DNA of 15,032 nucleotides from an uncultured Angelakisella sp. (GTDB taxonomy: Bacteria > Bacillota > Clostridia > Oscillospirales > Ruminococcaceae): contig CAJUFK010000085.1 of assembly GCA_910585535.1 (NCBI GenBank), forward strand, positions 1-15,032, written 5' to 3'. The translations under genes were made by a program, and so were the position numbers. The notes under the pieces were generated by a model, which made no database searches, was not told the origin of the DNA, and saw only the letters and a list, made by a program, of their open reading frames with translations. Positions 1-5,989 of this stretch are shown here, piece after piece (within the stretch, counting starts at the first letter, position 1; the number at the start of each line of letters is the position of its first letter).

Positions 1-265
1 CCGTTCCTGTATCGTCCAAAACCATAGCCCAGGCGTGATGTTCTTCCAGCATTTCGGCCAGCTCACCAGCCGCCGTCAAATGTCCTGTTCCATCCAGAGT
101 GATCCTGTCACCGATTCCACTTATGGAGAGTTCTGGTGCCGCCGAGGTCTGCCAGGCCCAGATCAGCATAGAGAAAAATAAAACAATATTGAGCAGCAGG
201 AACAGGAGGATGATGCCGATCATGGTCAAAAGGTATTTCCGAAAAAAAAGCTCCACCGTTTTCAT
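1..265 (-). CDS. Sensor histidine kinase, N-terminal part (runs off the window)
   Basis: Reading the minus strand from the ATG at 265 gives 88 codons with no stop, cut by the window edge. The start MKTVELFFRK is followed by one strong hydrophobic segment (about residues 12-37, rich in I, L and F), then an extracytoplasmic stretch beginning around QTSAAPELS and ending in HAWAMVLDDTGT. The ATG overlaps the stop of the regulator gene in an ATGA, so the two are translationally coupled. The WAM-(V/L)-DD-TG pattern resembles the sensor region of clostridial kinases found beside lantibiotic-type ABC transporters (CprK-like), but I recall that resemblance rather than having tested it. The HAMP, histidine box and ATPase domains lie outside the window. 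Kinase identity rests on the coupled regulator and the membrane topology. It probably senses an antimicrobial peptide and controls the divergent transporter operon. Confidence 0.8.
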   Translation of the reverse strand, partial: MKTVELFFRKYLLTMIGIILLFLLLNIVLFFSMLIWAWQTSAAPELSISGIGDRITLDGTGHLTAAGELAEMLEEHHAWAMVLDDTGT

Positions 266-957
266 TGCTCCGGCTCCTTCACCATCAGCTTATACCCCAG
301 CCCCTTTACCGTCAGGAGGGATACCGGCTTTGACGGATTTTCCTCGATCTTCTCCCGCAGGTGCCGGATGTGGGTCATCAGCGTTGTCTCATAGCCCTGC
401 CAGATTTCTCCGCACAGCGTTTGACAGAGAACGCCGATGGTGACGATCCGGCCCGCATTTTCCGCCAGCTTTTCAAAAACGCTATACTCCTTGGCGGTCA
501 AGGGCGTCCGCAGTCCATCTCGGATAACCTCTGCCCGGTCTAAATCCACCGAGGCAGCGTTCAGCGTAACAACCCGCTCTTTTTCAGGATAGGCCCGTTT
601 CAAAATTGCCTGAACCCGCAGCAGCAATTCCTTCGGGAGAAAAGGCTTGACCAGATAATCGTCCGCCCCCAGCTCGAACCCGGCAAAGCGGTCCTCGGCT
701 TCTCCCTTCGCGGTGAGCATGAGGACGGGAACCTTGCTGACGGCCCGAACTTCCTGGAGCAGCTCAAACCCGTCCATATCCGGCATCATCACATCTAAAA
801 TGATGATGCCGGGTATTTTTTTCGCCATCACCGCCAGCGCCTCTCTCCCGGAGGCCGCTACTGTAATTTGTGTATATCCGGCGCTCTCAAAAATGGAGCG
901 GATCATCGTCCGCAAATCCTTTTCATCGTCCACGACAAGAATCTCTTTATCCAACAT
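262..957 (-). CDS. OmpR-family response regulator of the region A two-component system
   Basis: This 231-residue protein has a receiver domain (about 1-120) and a C-terminal winged-helix DNA-binding domain (about 130-231), the usual length for the OmpR/PhoB family. Receiver residues are all present: acidic pair D10-D11, phospho-acceptor D55 in ILDVMMPDMDG, T82 and K104 in LVKPF. The winged helix shows LTAKEYSVFEKLAENAGRIV and ends VKGLGYKLMVKEPEQ. The start at 957 has an AGGAGGT ribosome site six bases upstream (read on the minus strand at 964-970). It is the first gene of a regulator-kinase operon transcribed away from the ABC transporter operon. Its natural targets are the four 11-bp repeats at 1023-1066 in the shared intergenic region. 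CprR-like function is inferred from the LanFEG-like neighbours; the regulator assignment itself is secure. Confidence 0.95.
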   Translation of the reverse strand: MLDKEILVVDDEKDLRTMIRSIFESAGYTQITVAASGREALAVMAKKIPGIIILDVMMPDMDGFELLQEVRAVSKVPVLMLTAKGEAEDRFAGFELGADDYLVKPFLPKELLLRVQAILKRAYPEKERVVTLNAASVDLDRAEVIRDGLRTPLTAKEYSVFEKLAENAGRIVTIGVLCQTLCGEIWQGYETTLMTHIRHLREKIEENPSKPVSLLTVKGLGYKLMVKEPEQ

Positions 958-980
958 AGATGTACCTCCTGTCCATGCTC

Positions 981-1009
981 ATTATAGCGTAGAAACTTAA
1001 AATTGTATA
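981..1009 (-). promoter_or_regulatory. Promoter for the regulator-kinase operon (minus strand)
   Basis: On the minus strand a perfect TATAAT (complement of 981-986) sits 17 bp downstream of TATACA (complement of 1004-1009), a fair -35. Transcription would start near 974, leaving a leader of under 20 bases that just includes the AGGAGGT ribosome site. The -35 lies only about 14 bp from the first phased repeat at 1023, so a regulator bound there could also affect this promoter. Confidence 0.6.
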
Positions 1010-1022
1010 TGCCACCAGCGCA

Positions 1023-1066
1023 ATCTCAAGGTTATCTCAAGGTTCCCTCAAGGATAGCTCAAGGAT
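1023..1066 (+). repeat. Four tandem 11-bp direct repeats (CTCAAGG core), probable response-regulator operator
   Basis: The heptamer CTCAAGG occurs at 1025, 1036, 1047 and 1058, exactly 11 bp apart. As 11-mers the units are ATCTCAAGGTT twice, then CCCTCAAGGAT and AGCTCAAGGAT. One repeat per DNA turn on one face of the helix is the known binding layout of OmpR/PhoB-family dimers (for example PhoB and SpaR sites). The last core ends 9 bp before the TATACT -10 box and covers the region where the -35 would be, so it probably serves as an activator site. The binding protein is most likely the divergently encoded regulator. Confidence 0.75.
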
Positions 1067-1073
1067 CGCGTTG

Positions 1074-1079
1074 TATACT
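1074..1079 (+). promoter_or_regulatory. -10 box of the region A transporter promoter
   Basis: TATACT (five of six matches to TATAAT) follows the phased repeats. There is no TTGACA-like -35 at the expected 17-bp distance (AGGATA is there instead), so the promoter probably depends on an activator. Transcription should start near 1086, just before the ribosome site AAAGGAGGT (1088-1096). A short inverted repeat, ACCTC (1081-1085) with GAGGT (1092-1096), lies across the start site, but five base pairs are too few to claim a function. Confidence 0.6.
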
Positions 1080-1103
1080 GACCTCGCAAAGGAGGTAACC
1101 GCT

Positions 1104-2027
1104 ATGAGCGAATATGTTATTGAAACAAATCACCTGACCAAGCAGTATGGGGCGCAGAAGAGCGTGGCAGAGCTGAACATCCATGTTCAGAGAGGCCGCA
1201 TCTATGGTCTGCTGGGTCGGAACGGAGCCGGAAAAACCACCACCATGAAGATGCTGCTGGGTTTGACCCAGCCCACCTCCGGGGAAGTGTCGATCTGGGG
1301 AAAGCCCCTGCCTGGCAACGAGAAGACGCTGTTGCCCCGCATCGGCAGCCTGATCGAGTCCCCTGGCTTCTATCCCAATCTGACGGGGACGGAGAATCTG
1401 CGCATTTTCGCCGCCCTGCGGGGGCTGAAAAACCAGAACGCCATCCAAAGCGCCCTGGAACTGGTGGGCCTGCCCTACCGAGACAAAAAACTCTTTTCCC
1501 AATACTCCCTGGGGATGAAGCAGCGGCTGGCCATCGCCCTGGCGGTGATGCACGACCCGGAACTGCTGATCCTGGACGAGCCCATCAACGGTCTGGACCC
1601 TATTGGTATCGCGGAGGTACGCTCCTTCATCCGGGGATTATGCGACGAACGGGGCAAGACCATCCTTATTTCCAGCCATATTCTTTCAGAGGTGGCGCTG
1701 CTGGCGGACGACATTGGCATCATCGACCACGGCGTGCTGCTGGAGGAGGAGAGCCTTGGGGAGCTGGAGGCCAAGAGCGACAAGTACCTTCACTTCACCG
1801 TCTCCGACACGGAACAGGCGGCAGAAATTTTGAGAGGGGTCTTCCCCGAGGACCGGTTCACCCTGGAGAATCGCCACAGCCTGCGGATCGACTCCACCAA
1901 CATCCCAGTAAGCAAGCTGGTCACCGCCTTTGTCCAGGCCGGTCTGAGGGTCTCGGAGGCAGTGACGGTGGAGGAAAGCCTGGAGGACTACTTCAAGAGG
2001 GTAACAGGAGGTGAGGGGATTGCTTAA
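1104..2027 (+). CDS. LanF/CprA-like ABC transporter ATPase (antimicrobial-peptide immunity type)
   Basis: I take the ATG at 1104 because AAAGGAGGT lies seven bases upstream; this gives 307 residues. The in-frame TTG at 1071 overlaps the promoter and is rejected. Motifs: Walker A GRNGAGKTT (38-46), signature YSLGMKQR (134-141), Walker B LLILDEP with catalytic E159, D-loop NGLDP, and H-loop H192. The Q-loop position carries glutamate (E85 in IGSLIESPGFYPNLT). This E-loop is a recognised trait of LanF-type lantibiotic-immunity ATPases and separates it from generic BcrA-like ATPases. A C-terminal extension of about 90 residues follows the nucleotide-binding core. With the two following permeases it should form a LanFEG/CprABC-like complex that removes cationic peptides from the membrane. 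Expression is probably controlled through the upstream phased repeats. The substrate is unknown. Confidence 0.9.
   Translation: MSEYVIETNHLTKQYGAQKSVAELNIHVQRGRIYGLLGRNGAGKTTTMKMLLGLTQPTSGEVSIWGKPLPGNEKTLLPRIGSLIESPGFYPNLTGTENLRIFAALRGLKNQNAIQSALELVGLPYRDKKLFSQYSLGMKQRLAIALAVMHDPELLILDEPINGLDPIGIAEVRSFIRGLCDERGKTILISSHILSEVALLADDIGIIDHGVLLEEESLGELEAKSDKYLHFTVSDTEQAAEILRGVFPEDRFTLENRHSLRIDSTNIPVSKLVTAFVQAGLRVSEAVTVEESLEDYFKRVTGGEGIA
2006..2022 (+). promoter_or_regulatory. Ribosome site that fixes a TTG start for the first permease
   Basis: AGGAGG at 2006-2011 is a near-ideal ribosome site. The in-frame GTG at 2011 begins inside it and cannot be served by it, whereas the TTG at 2020 is correctly spaced. 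The resulting N-terminus, MLKLIGCEMAKLKRKKF, matches the usual start of LanE-type permeases (a short amphipathic stretch with CE.xKLKR). It overlaps the end of the ATPase gene, implying translational coupling. Confidence 0.65.
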
Positions 2028-2808
2028 ACTCATCGGCTGTGAGATGGCAAAGCTAAAGCGAAAAAAATTTATTCCCTTTGTGATCCTCTCCGCCTTTCTG
2101 TTTCCCCTCCCCCTGGCGGTGATGATGCTGACCCCCAGCATAGCGTCCCGGTACGACACCAAAGCCCAGCTGTTTGACGATTTTTACCAGTTTGTCCTTG
2201 GCTACGCGGTGGAACTGCTCCTGCCCTGCGTCATCGGCGTCATCACCGCCATGCTCTTCTTTATGGAGCGGGACAACGACACCTTCAAAAACCTGCGAAC
2301 CATCCCGGTGACCAGCACCCAGATGATCCTTGCCAAGATCACGGTTTTGTTTCTGTTCGGGCTGATCTTCTGCCTGTCCTCGGCCATGGTCACCATCCTC
2401 TGCGGTAGTCTCATTGCCGAGGTGGGCGGGTTGGGCTACAAGCTGTGGCTGGCGGTGGAGTTGGGGGCGTTCATCACGGCGGGCACCCTGCCCTTGGTGG
2501 TGCTGGTGGTCTTTTTCAGCAGGACCTATATCTTCTCGGTCCTGCTCTGCATCTTTTACAGCGTGCTGAGCCTCACCGCTGAAAGCTGTTACGAGGTCAT
2601 GCCCCGGCTCCTGTGCTGGTTGATGCCCATTCCCCTGACAAACCTCTGGTGCGCCGGGGACATGGTCCGCCACGGAGCCCGGGAGAGCATCGGCAGATTG
2701 CAGTACCTGGTCCCTACCACCACACAGACGGTTTTGATCCTGGGCGTGATGTCGGTTCTCTCTATCCTGCTCATTGACCTGCTGTACAAAAGGAGAGGGG
2801 GAGAGTAA
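2020..2808 (+). CDS. LanE/CprB-like ABC-2 permease
   Basis: The product has 262 residues from the TTG at 2020. About six hydrophobic segments are visible, roughly at residues 17-38, 57-82, 103-128, 144-167, 168-190 and 238-258, the normal topology of LanE/LanG permeases of about 250 residues. The basic N-terminal CEMAKLKRKK, just before the first segment, is characteristic, and a cytoplasmic stretch ERDNDTFKNLRTIPVTSTQ follows the second segment; the D(D/N)TxKN(L/I)R.(I/V)PV pattern in this loop is shared with the next permease (TDDTLKSILTVPVS). This part probably contacts the ATPase. The gene overlaps the ATPase gene by eight bases and is followed one base later by the second permease. Its role is one half of the membrane channel of a heteromeric peptide-immunity exporter. 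The family call is firm; the E rather than G subunit label follows only from gene order. Confidence 0.85.
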   Translation: MLKLIGCEMAKLKRKKFIPFVILSAFLFPLPLAVMMLTPSIASRYDTKAQLFDDFYQFVLGYAVELLLPCVIGVITAMLFFMERDNDTFKNLRTIPVTSTQMILAKITVLFLFGLIFCLSSAMVTILCGSLIAEVGGLGYKLWLAVELGAFITAGTLPLVVLVVFFSRTYIFSVLLCIFYSVLSLTAESCYEVMPRLLCWLMPIPLTNLWCAGDMVRHGARESIGRLQYLVPTTTQTVLILGVMSVLSILLIDLLYKRRGGE

Positions 2809-2809
2809 G

Positions 2810-3589
2810 ATGCTGGTGCTGATGAAAACCGAACTTTGGAAACTGAAACGGTATCACATGATCTGGGCGGGGGTCCTGCTGATGCTGCTCTCGGTCCTGC
2901 TTACCGTCTTTTCCACTACCGCCTTGGACGGCACTGTCTGGACCCTTCCCTTTTTTGCGGAACAGGTGATGAAAAACAACATTACAACCATTTTCCCCAT
3001 GTGCATCGCCCTCATTACCGGATATATCATCAATCGGGAAGGGACGGACGACACGCTGAAAAGCATTCTGACAGTCCCTGTATCTTTTCCCGCGCTGCTG
3101 CTGGGCAAGCTGGCCGTCTGCGGCCTGCTCTCGTTGTTTCTGGGGCTGGCCAGCACCCTGTTCACTGTGGCGGCGTCCTTTCTGCTGGGTTTCCCTGGAG
3201 GGACACTTCCGGCCATCCTGCAAGCTGCGGCGCAGATCACGCTGAACTGCCTGTTCCTGTATCTTGCGGTCCTGCCGGTCATTGCCATTGCCGCCCGGCT
3301 CCCCAACGGGCATCTGATTGGGGCGGTGGTCGCCTTTGTCTACGGCTACGGCGGGATGTTCGCGGCGGGGAACATGACCCTGGCGAACCTGTATCCCATC
3401 ACCGCAACCATGGGGCTGGTGGGATACCGCAGCTATGATGAGGCGGTGCATTGGAACCCGCTGCTCTGTGCCCTCAGTCTGCTGGCCGCCTTTCTGATTT
3501 CCGCCGCCATTGTGGCGACCACCCAAAAAGGCGCGCCCGTCAAAGGGACAAAAAAATCGAAACCGGTCATGACAAAAAAAGGTTGGTAA
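2810..3589 (+). CDS. LanG/CprC-like ABC-2 permease
   Basis: I use the ATG at 2810, giving 259 residues (MLVLMKTELWKLKRYHMIW), because a GGGGGAGAG ribosome site lies just upstream and the start matches the family; the upstream in-frame start at 2774 lies inside the previous gene. The layout mirrors the first permease: a basic E.WKLKR N-terminus, about six hydrophobic segments and a cytoplasmic NREGTDDTLKSILTVPVS loop. The C-terminus is lysine-rich (KGTKKSKPVMTKKGW), which fits a cytoplasmic tail. It completes an F-E-G gene set in the usual lantibiotic-immunity order. The first hydrophobic segment is followed by a short external stretch near WTLPFFAEQ. No catalytic role is expected; it forms the transmembrane path with the preceding permease. 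Confidence 0.85.
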   Translation: MLVLMKTELWKLKRYHMIWAGVLLMLLSVLLTVFSTTALDGTVWTLPFFAEQVMKNNITTIFPMCIALITGYIINREGTDDTLKSILTVPVSFPALLLGKLAVCGLLSLFLGLASTLFTVAASFLLGFPGGTLPAILQAAAQITLNCLFLYLAVLPVIAIAARLPNGHLIGAVVAFVYGYGGMFAAGNMTLANLYPITATMGLVGYRSYDEAVHWNPLLCALSLLAAFLISAAIVATTQKGAPVKGTKKSKPVMTKKGW

Positions 3590-3604
3590 GGAGTGTGTTT
3601 TAAG

Positions 3605-3973
3605 ATGAAAGAAAAGGTATCTGTTGTTATTGTTGCCGCTGTCTTTCTTGCGGTGCTGGTGTGCGTTGGAGGCTGGTTCCTTTCGGGGACGGGCAGCGAC
3701 GCCTATTACACCCAGATCGACAACCGCCGGATGGAAGAGGTCCACAGCCGGGGCGGGGTCATCGACTTCAAGGGCGGGCTGCCCTATTCCTACACGCTGC
3801 TCTCCTACGACGAAAAGGGGAAGGAAAAGGAAATCACCTTCGGCACCTCCAAGGAGCTGCGGGAGGGGGCTTTCCTCCGCCTCACTGTCATACCTGTTCG
3901 GGGCGTTCTGGACTGGGCCGAGGTTTCCTATGAGGAGCTTCCCCCCGCGGTCCAAAAGCACTACGCCGGTTGA
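3605..3973 (+). CDS. YxeA-family membrane-anchored or secreted protein
   Basis: The product has 122 residues from the ATG at 3605; TAAGGAG at 3587-3593 gives an 11-base gap, while the in-frame GTG at 3593 overlaps that site. A basic start (MKEKVS) is followed by one hydrophobic segment (about 6-27) acting as a signal peptide or anchor. The rest shows the YxeA (DUF1093) pattern: YYTQIDN, then GLPYSYTLLSYDEKGKEKEITFGTSKELREGAFLRLTV split across the domain, then GVLDWAEVSYEELP. In Bacillus subtilis yxeA is co-transcribed with the peptide-sensing yxdJKLM system, so its place as last gene of a peptide-immunity operon fits. The molecular function is not established. No cysteine suited to a lipobox is apparent near the end of the hydrophobic segment, so a lipoprotein is unlikely. 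Confidence 0.85.
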   Translation: MKEKVSVVIVAAVFLAVLVCVGGWFLSGTGSDAYYTQIDNRRMEEVHSRGGVIDFKGGLPYSYTLLSYDEKGKEKEITFGTSKELREGAFLRLTVIPVRGVLDWAEVSYEELPPAVQKHYAG

Positions 3974-4074
3974 AGTCCGGGGCAAAAAGGGGTATCCTAA
4001 TTGGGGAGACAAATCGAAAAAGTTGATAAAAAGTAGAAACTTATCTGCTACTCTGTCCCCAAGGAGGTGACCTT
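3974..4074 (+). promoter_or_regulatory. Intergenic region before the region B regulator, with nested inverted repeats
   Basis: This 101-base gap holds TTGGGGAGACA (4001-4011) facing TGTCCCCAA (4054-4062), imperfect by two extra bases, and inside it AGTAG (4032-4036) facing CTACT (4048-4052). The right outer arm ends where the ribosome site AAGGAGGT (4061-4068) begins. AAAAAGT occurs at 4017 and 4028, again 11 bp apart, but only twice and in an A-rich stretch. A TTGATA at 4023 could be a -35, yet no good -10 lies at a proper distance (TACTCT at 4049 is 20 bp away). I see no T-run terminator after the YxeA gene. Confidence 0.35.
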
Positions 4075-4749
4075 ATGGGAACCAAGCTGCTCATCGTAGA
4101 CGACGAGCCGGACATCGTCGCCATGCTGTCCGGCTTTTTCACCGGCAAGGGCTACCAGGTGCTTACCGCCCAAAACGGTCGGGAGGCTCTGAAAAAGGCG
4201 GAACAGTCCCCGGACCTCATTCTGCTGGATGTGGCTATGCCGGAGATGGACGGCCTTGCCGTCTGCCAGGCTATCCGGGACCGCCTGGCCTGCCCCATTT
4301 TGTTTCTCACCGCCCGCATCGAGGATACCGATAAGGTGCGGGGCTTTTCCGCCGGAGGGGATGACTACATCTTGAAGCCCTTCTCCCTGGTGGAACTGGA
4401 AGCCAGAGTGCAGGCCCATCTGCGCCGGGAGGCCCGGCATCAGTCCCAGGCACGGGTCCGGTTTGCCGGGGAGCTGGCCATCGACTATCTGGAGCGGCGG
4501 CTTTTCTTCGGCCAGGAGGAGATCCCCCTCACCAAAAAGGAGTTCGACATTGTGGAGCTTCTCTCCCAGAATCCCGGCCAGGTCTTTGACAAAGAGCGCA
4601 TCTACGAAAAGATCTGGGGCTACGACAGCGAGGGAAGCAGCGGGGTGGTGGCGGAGCATATCCGCAGGATCCGAACCAAGCTGGCTGCCCACACCGATAG
4701 GGCCTATTTAGAAACCGTCTGGGGGTGCGGCTACAAATGGAACCGATAA
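4075..4749 (+). CDS. OmpR-family response regulator of the region B two-component system
   Basis: This 224-residue protein has a receiver (about 1-115) and winged-helix domain (about 127-224). Receiver residues are D9-D10, phospho-acceptor D52 in LLDVAMPEMDG, T79 and K101 in ILKPF. The winged helix includes LTKKEFDIVELLSQNPGQVF, then YEKIWGYDSEG, and it ends ETVWGCGYKWNR, typical of the family. AAGGAGGT six bases before the ATG makes the start certain. It overlaps the following kinase gene by 13 bases. The pair is followed by an ATPase and a permease, so regulation of that transporter is the simplest role. Unlike regions A and D, no four-unit phased repeat is evident before its presumed target promoter, so its binding site is unknown. 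Confidence 0.95.
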   Translation: MGTKLLIVDDEPDIVAMLSGFFTGKGYQVLTAQNGREALKKAEQSPDLILLDVAMPEMDGLAVCQAIRDRLACPILFLTARIEDTDKVRGFSAGGDDYILKPFSLVELEARVQAHLRREARHQSQARVRFAGELAIDYLERRLFFGQEEIPLTKKEFDIVELLSQNPGQVFDKERIYEKIWGYDSEGSSGVVAEHIRRIRTKLAAHTDRAYLETVWGCGYKWNR

Positions 4750-5915
4750 GACGCCGCTGGCGGGACCTTTCCCTGCGGAAAGTCCTGGTGGTCTACATCA
4801 CCGCCGCCGCCCTACTGGCCCTGGCCCTCTGCGAGATGACGGCCAACCTGTGCGATCTGGAGGTCAGGAAGATCTGCGCCGCCTATCCAAACACCATGGA
4901 ACGATACTATCTCACCAACGAGAGAGGGGAGCGGCTGGGGGAAGGGACCTACATCGGCAGAGATGTGATCCCCCTGTCCCCGGAGGACCAGCGGACGGTG
5001 GACATCCTCCGGGCCCTGCCCACGGTGACGACGCCGGTGTGGTCCGCCCTCTGCATCCTGGGGGCGGCGCTGCTTTTCTACCAGGACAAGCTGAAACGGC
5101 CCCTGGCGGAGCTGCGGCAGGCGTCGGAAAAGATTTCCCAAAACGACCTGGATTTCACCGTCACTGTCTATGGCGGGGATGAGCTGGGCCAGCTTTCCGC
5201 CTCCTTCGAGACGATGCGGGCCGCCCTGGCCCGGAACTTTTCGGAGATGTGGCGGCAGATGGAGGAGCGCAAACGCCTGAACGCCGCCTTTGCCCACGAC
5301 CTTCGTACCCCCCTCACCGTCCTCAAGGGCTACAACGAGATGCTCCAGGCCAGTGGAGAGCAAGAGACCCAGGCCACCGCCGTCACCATGGGGCGGCATA
5401 TCGCCCGGCTGGAGCAGTATGTCTCCACCATGAGCCAGCTTCGCCGCCTGGAGGATACCCGGCCCAGCCCCCAGCCCACGGCTCTGGCCTCTCTGGCGAC
5501 CTCCCTGGCGGAAAGCGGCGGGATGGTCTGTGCCCAGGCGGGGAAAGATTTCCTTCTGGATAACCAGACCGCCTCCCCAGAGTTATCTCTGGACGGGGCT
5601 TTTGTCGCCCAGGTGTTTGGAAACCTTGTGGCCAACGCCGCCCGGTACGCAAAAAACACCGTGACCCTCACCCTGGCGGAGACCGGGGACGGCTTGCTCC
5701 TTACGGTGGCGGACGATGGCCCCGGTTTTACCCCGGAGGCCCTGGAAAAGGCCGCCGACCCCTATTTTACAGGAGAGAAGGGGTCCCACTTCGGCCTGGG
5801 CCTCTACATCTGCAAAATGCTCTGTGACCGTCACGGGGGCTGGCTGAAAATCGAAAACGGCCCGGCGGGAGGAAAAGTCACCGCTTTTTTCGGAACAGGG
5901 CCCGAAATCAGATAG
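4737..5915 (+). CDS. Sensor histidine kinase of the region B two-component system
   Basis: I choose the ATG at 4737 (392 residues), preceded by GGGGGTG; the GTG at 4725 is an in-frame alternative adding four residues. Domain order: transmembrane segment about 15-36, short external domain about 38-98, second segment about 100-116, HAMP about 117-170 (KRPLAELRQASEKISQND), histidine box FAHDLRTPLTVLKGY with phospho-acceptor H187, N-box NLVANAARYA (296-305), G1 box DDGPG (326-330), and G2 box GLGLYI (353-358). All catalytic motifs are intact. The external domain of about 60 residues could bind a ligand directly, unlike the loop-less kinase of region D. It overlaps the regulator gene and precedes the ATPase gene by 74 bases containing a hairpin and a possible promoter. 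Confidence 0.95.
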   Translation: MEPIRRRWRDLSLRKVLVVYITAAALLALALCEMTANLCDLEVRKICAAYPNTMERYYLTNERGERLGEGTYIGRDVIPLSPEDQRTVDILRALPTVTTPVWSALCILGAALLFYQDKLKRPLAELRQASEKISQNDLDFTVTVYGGDELGQLSASFETMRAALARNFSEMWRQMEERKRLNAAFAHDLRTPLTVLKGYNEMLQASGEQETQATAVTMGRHIARLEQYVSTMSQLRRLEDTRPSPQPTALASLATSLAESGGMVCAQAGKDFLLDNQTASPELSLDGAFVAQVFGNLVANAARYAKNTVTLTLAETGDGLLLTVADDGPGFTPEALEKAADPYFTGEKGSHFGLGLYICKMLCDRHGGWLKIENGPAGGKVTAFFGTGPEIR

Positions 5916-5934
5916 AAAATAGAAAATTCCCTTT

Positions 5935-5940
5935 TATACT
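5935..5940 (+). promoter_or_regulatory. Possible -10 box for the region B transporter
   Basis: TATACT matches the -10 of the region A transporter promoter exactly. The downstream bases, ACTCTCCATGAAAC (5938-5951), match 13 of 14 bases at the region D promoter (13371-13384). No -35 is present at 17 bp (ATAGAA). Upstream, ATAGAAA occurs twice in tandem (5912 and 5919), a 7-bp rather than 11-bp spacing. A dedicated promoter here is plausible but not certain. Confidence 0.4.
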
Positions 5941-5969
5941 CTCCATGAAACCATGGGGAGTATTTTCTT
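5936..5969 (+). terminator. Hairpin with T-run between kinase and ATPase: terminator or attenuator
   Basis: ATACTCTCCATG (5936-5947) pairs with CATGGGGAGTAT (5952-5963), twelve pairs including one G-U, around a four-base AAAC loop. TTTTCTT follows directly (5963-5969). This has the form of an intrinsic terminator and lies before the ATPase ribosome site (AAAGGAG, 5976-5982). Because the left arm overlaps the possible -10 box, RNA begun at that promoter would lack most of the arm, whereas RNA read through from the kinase gene would contain it. Confidence 0.55.
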
Positions 5970-5989
5970 CCCCGGAAAGGAGTTTTTCT

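Noticed and set aside
2771..4012. 413-codon open frame on the minus strand opposite the second permease and YxeA genes
   Set aside because: It is antisense to two well-supported genes, its protein is a low-complexity mix of H, Q, G and R without domains, and GC-rich codon bias creates such shadows.
989..4043. The 11-mer GTAGAAACTTA at 989-999 and 4033-4043, with GAAACTTAAA again at 13380-13389
   Set aside because: Matches of this length arise by chance many times in 15 kb, and the copies sit differently relative to the promoters, so I do not treat them as a shared site.
5903..5929. Phased repeats before the region B transporter promoter
   Set aside because: GAA recurs at 5893, 5904 and 5915, but the flanking bases do not match and part lies in the kinase gene; the clearest repeat (ATAGAAA) has a 7-bp period.
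5945..5989. Upstream ATG start for the region B ATPase
   Set aside because: It lies in the hairpin with no ribosome site; the ATG at 5990 has a well-spaced AAAGGAG and the normal family N-terminus.
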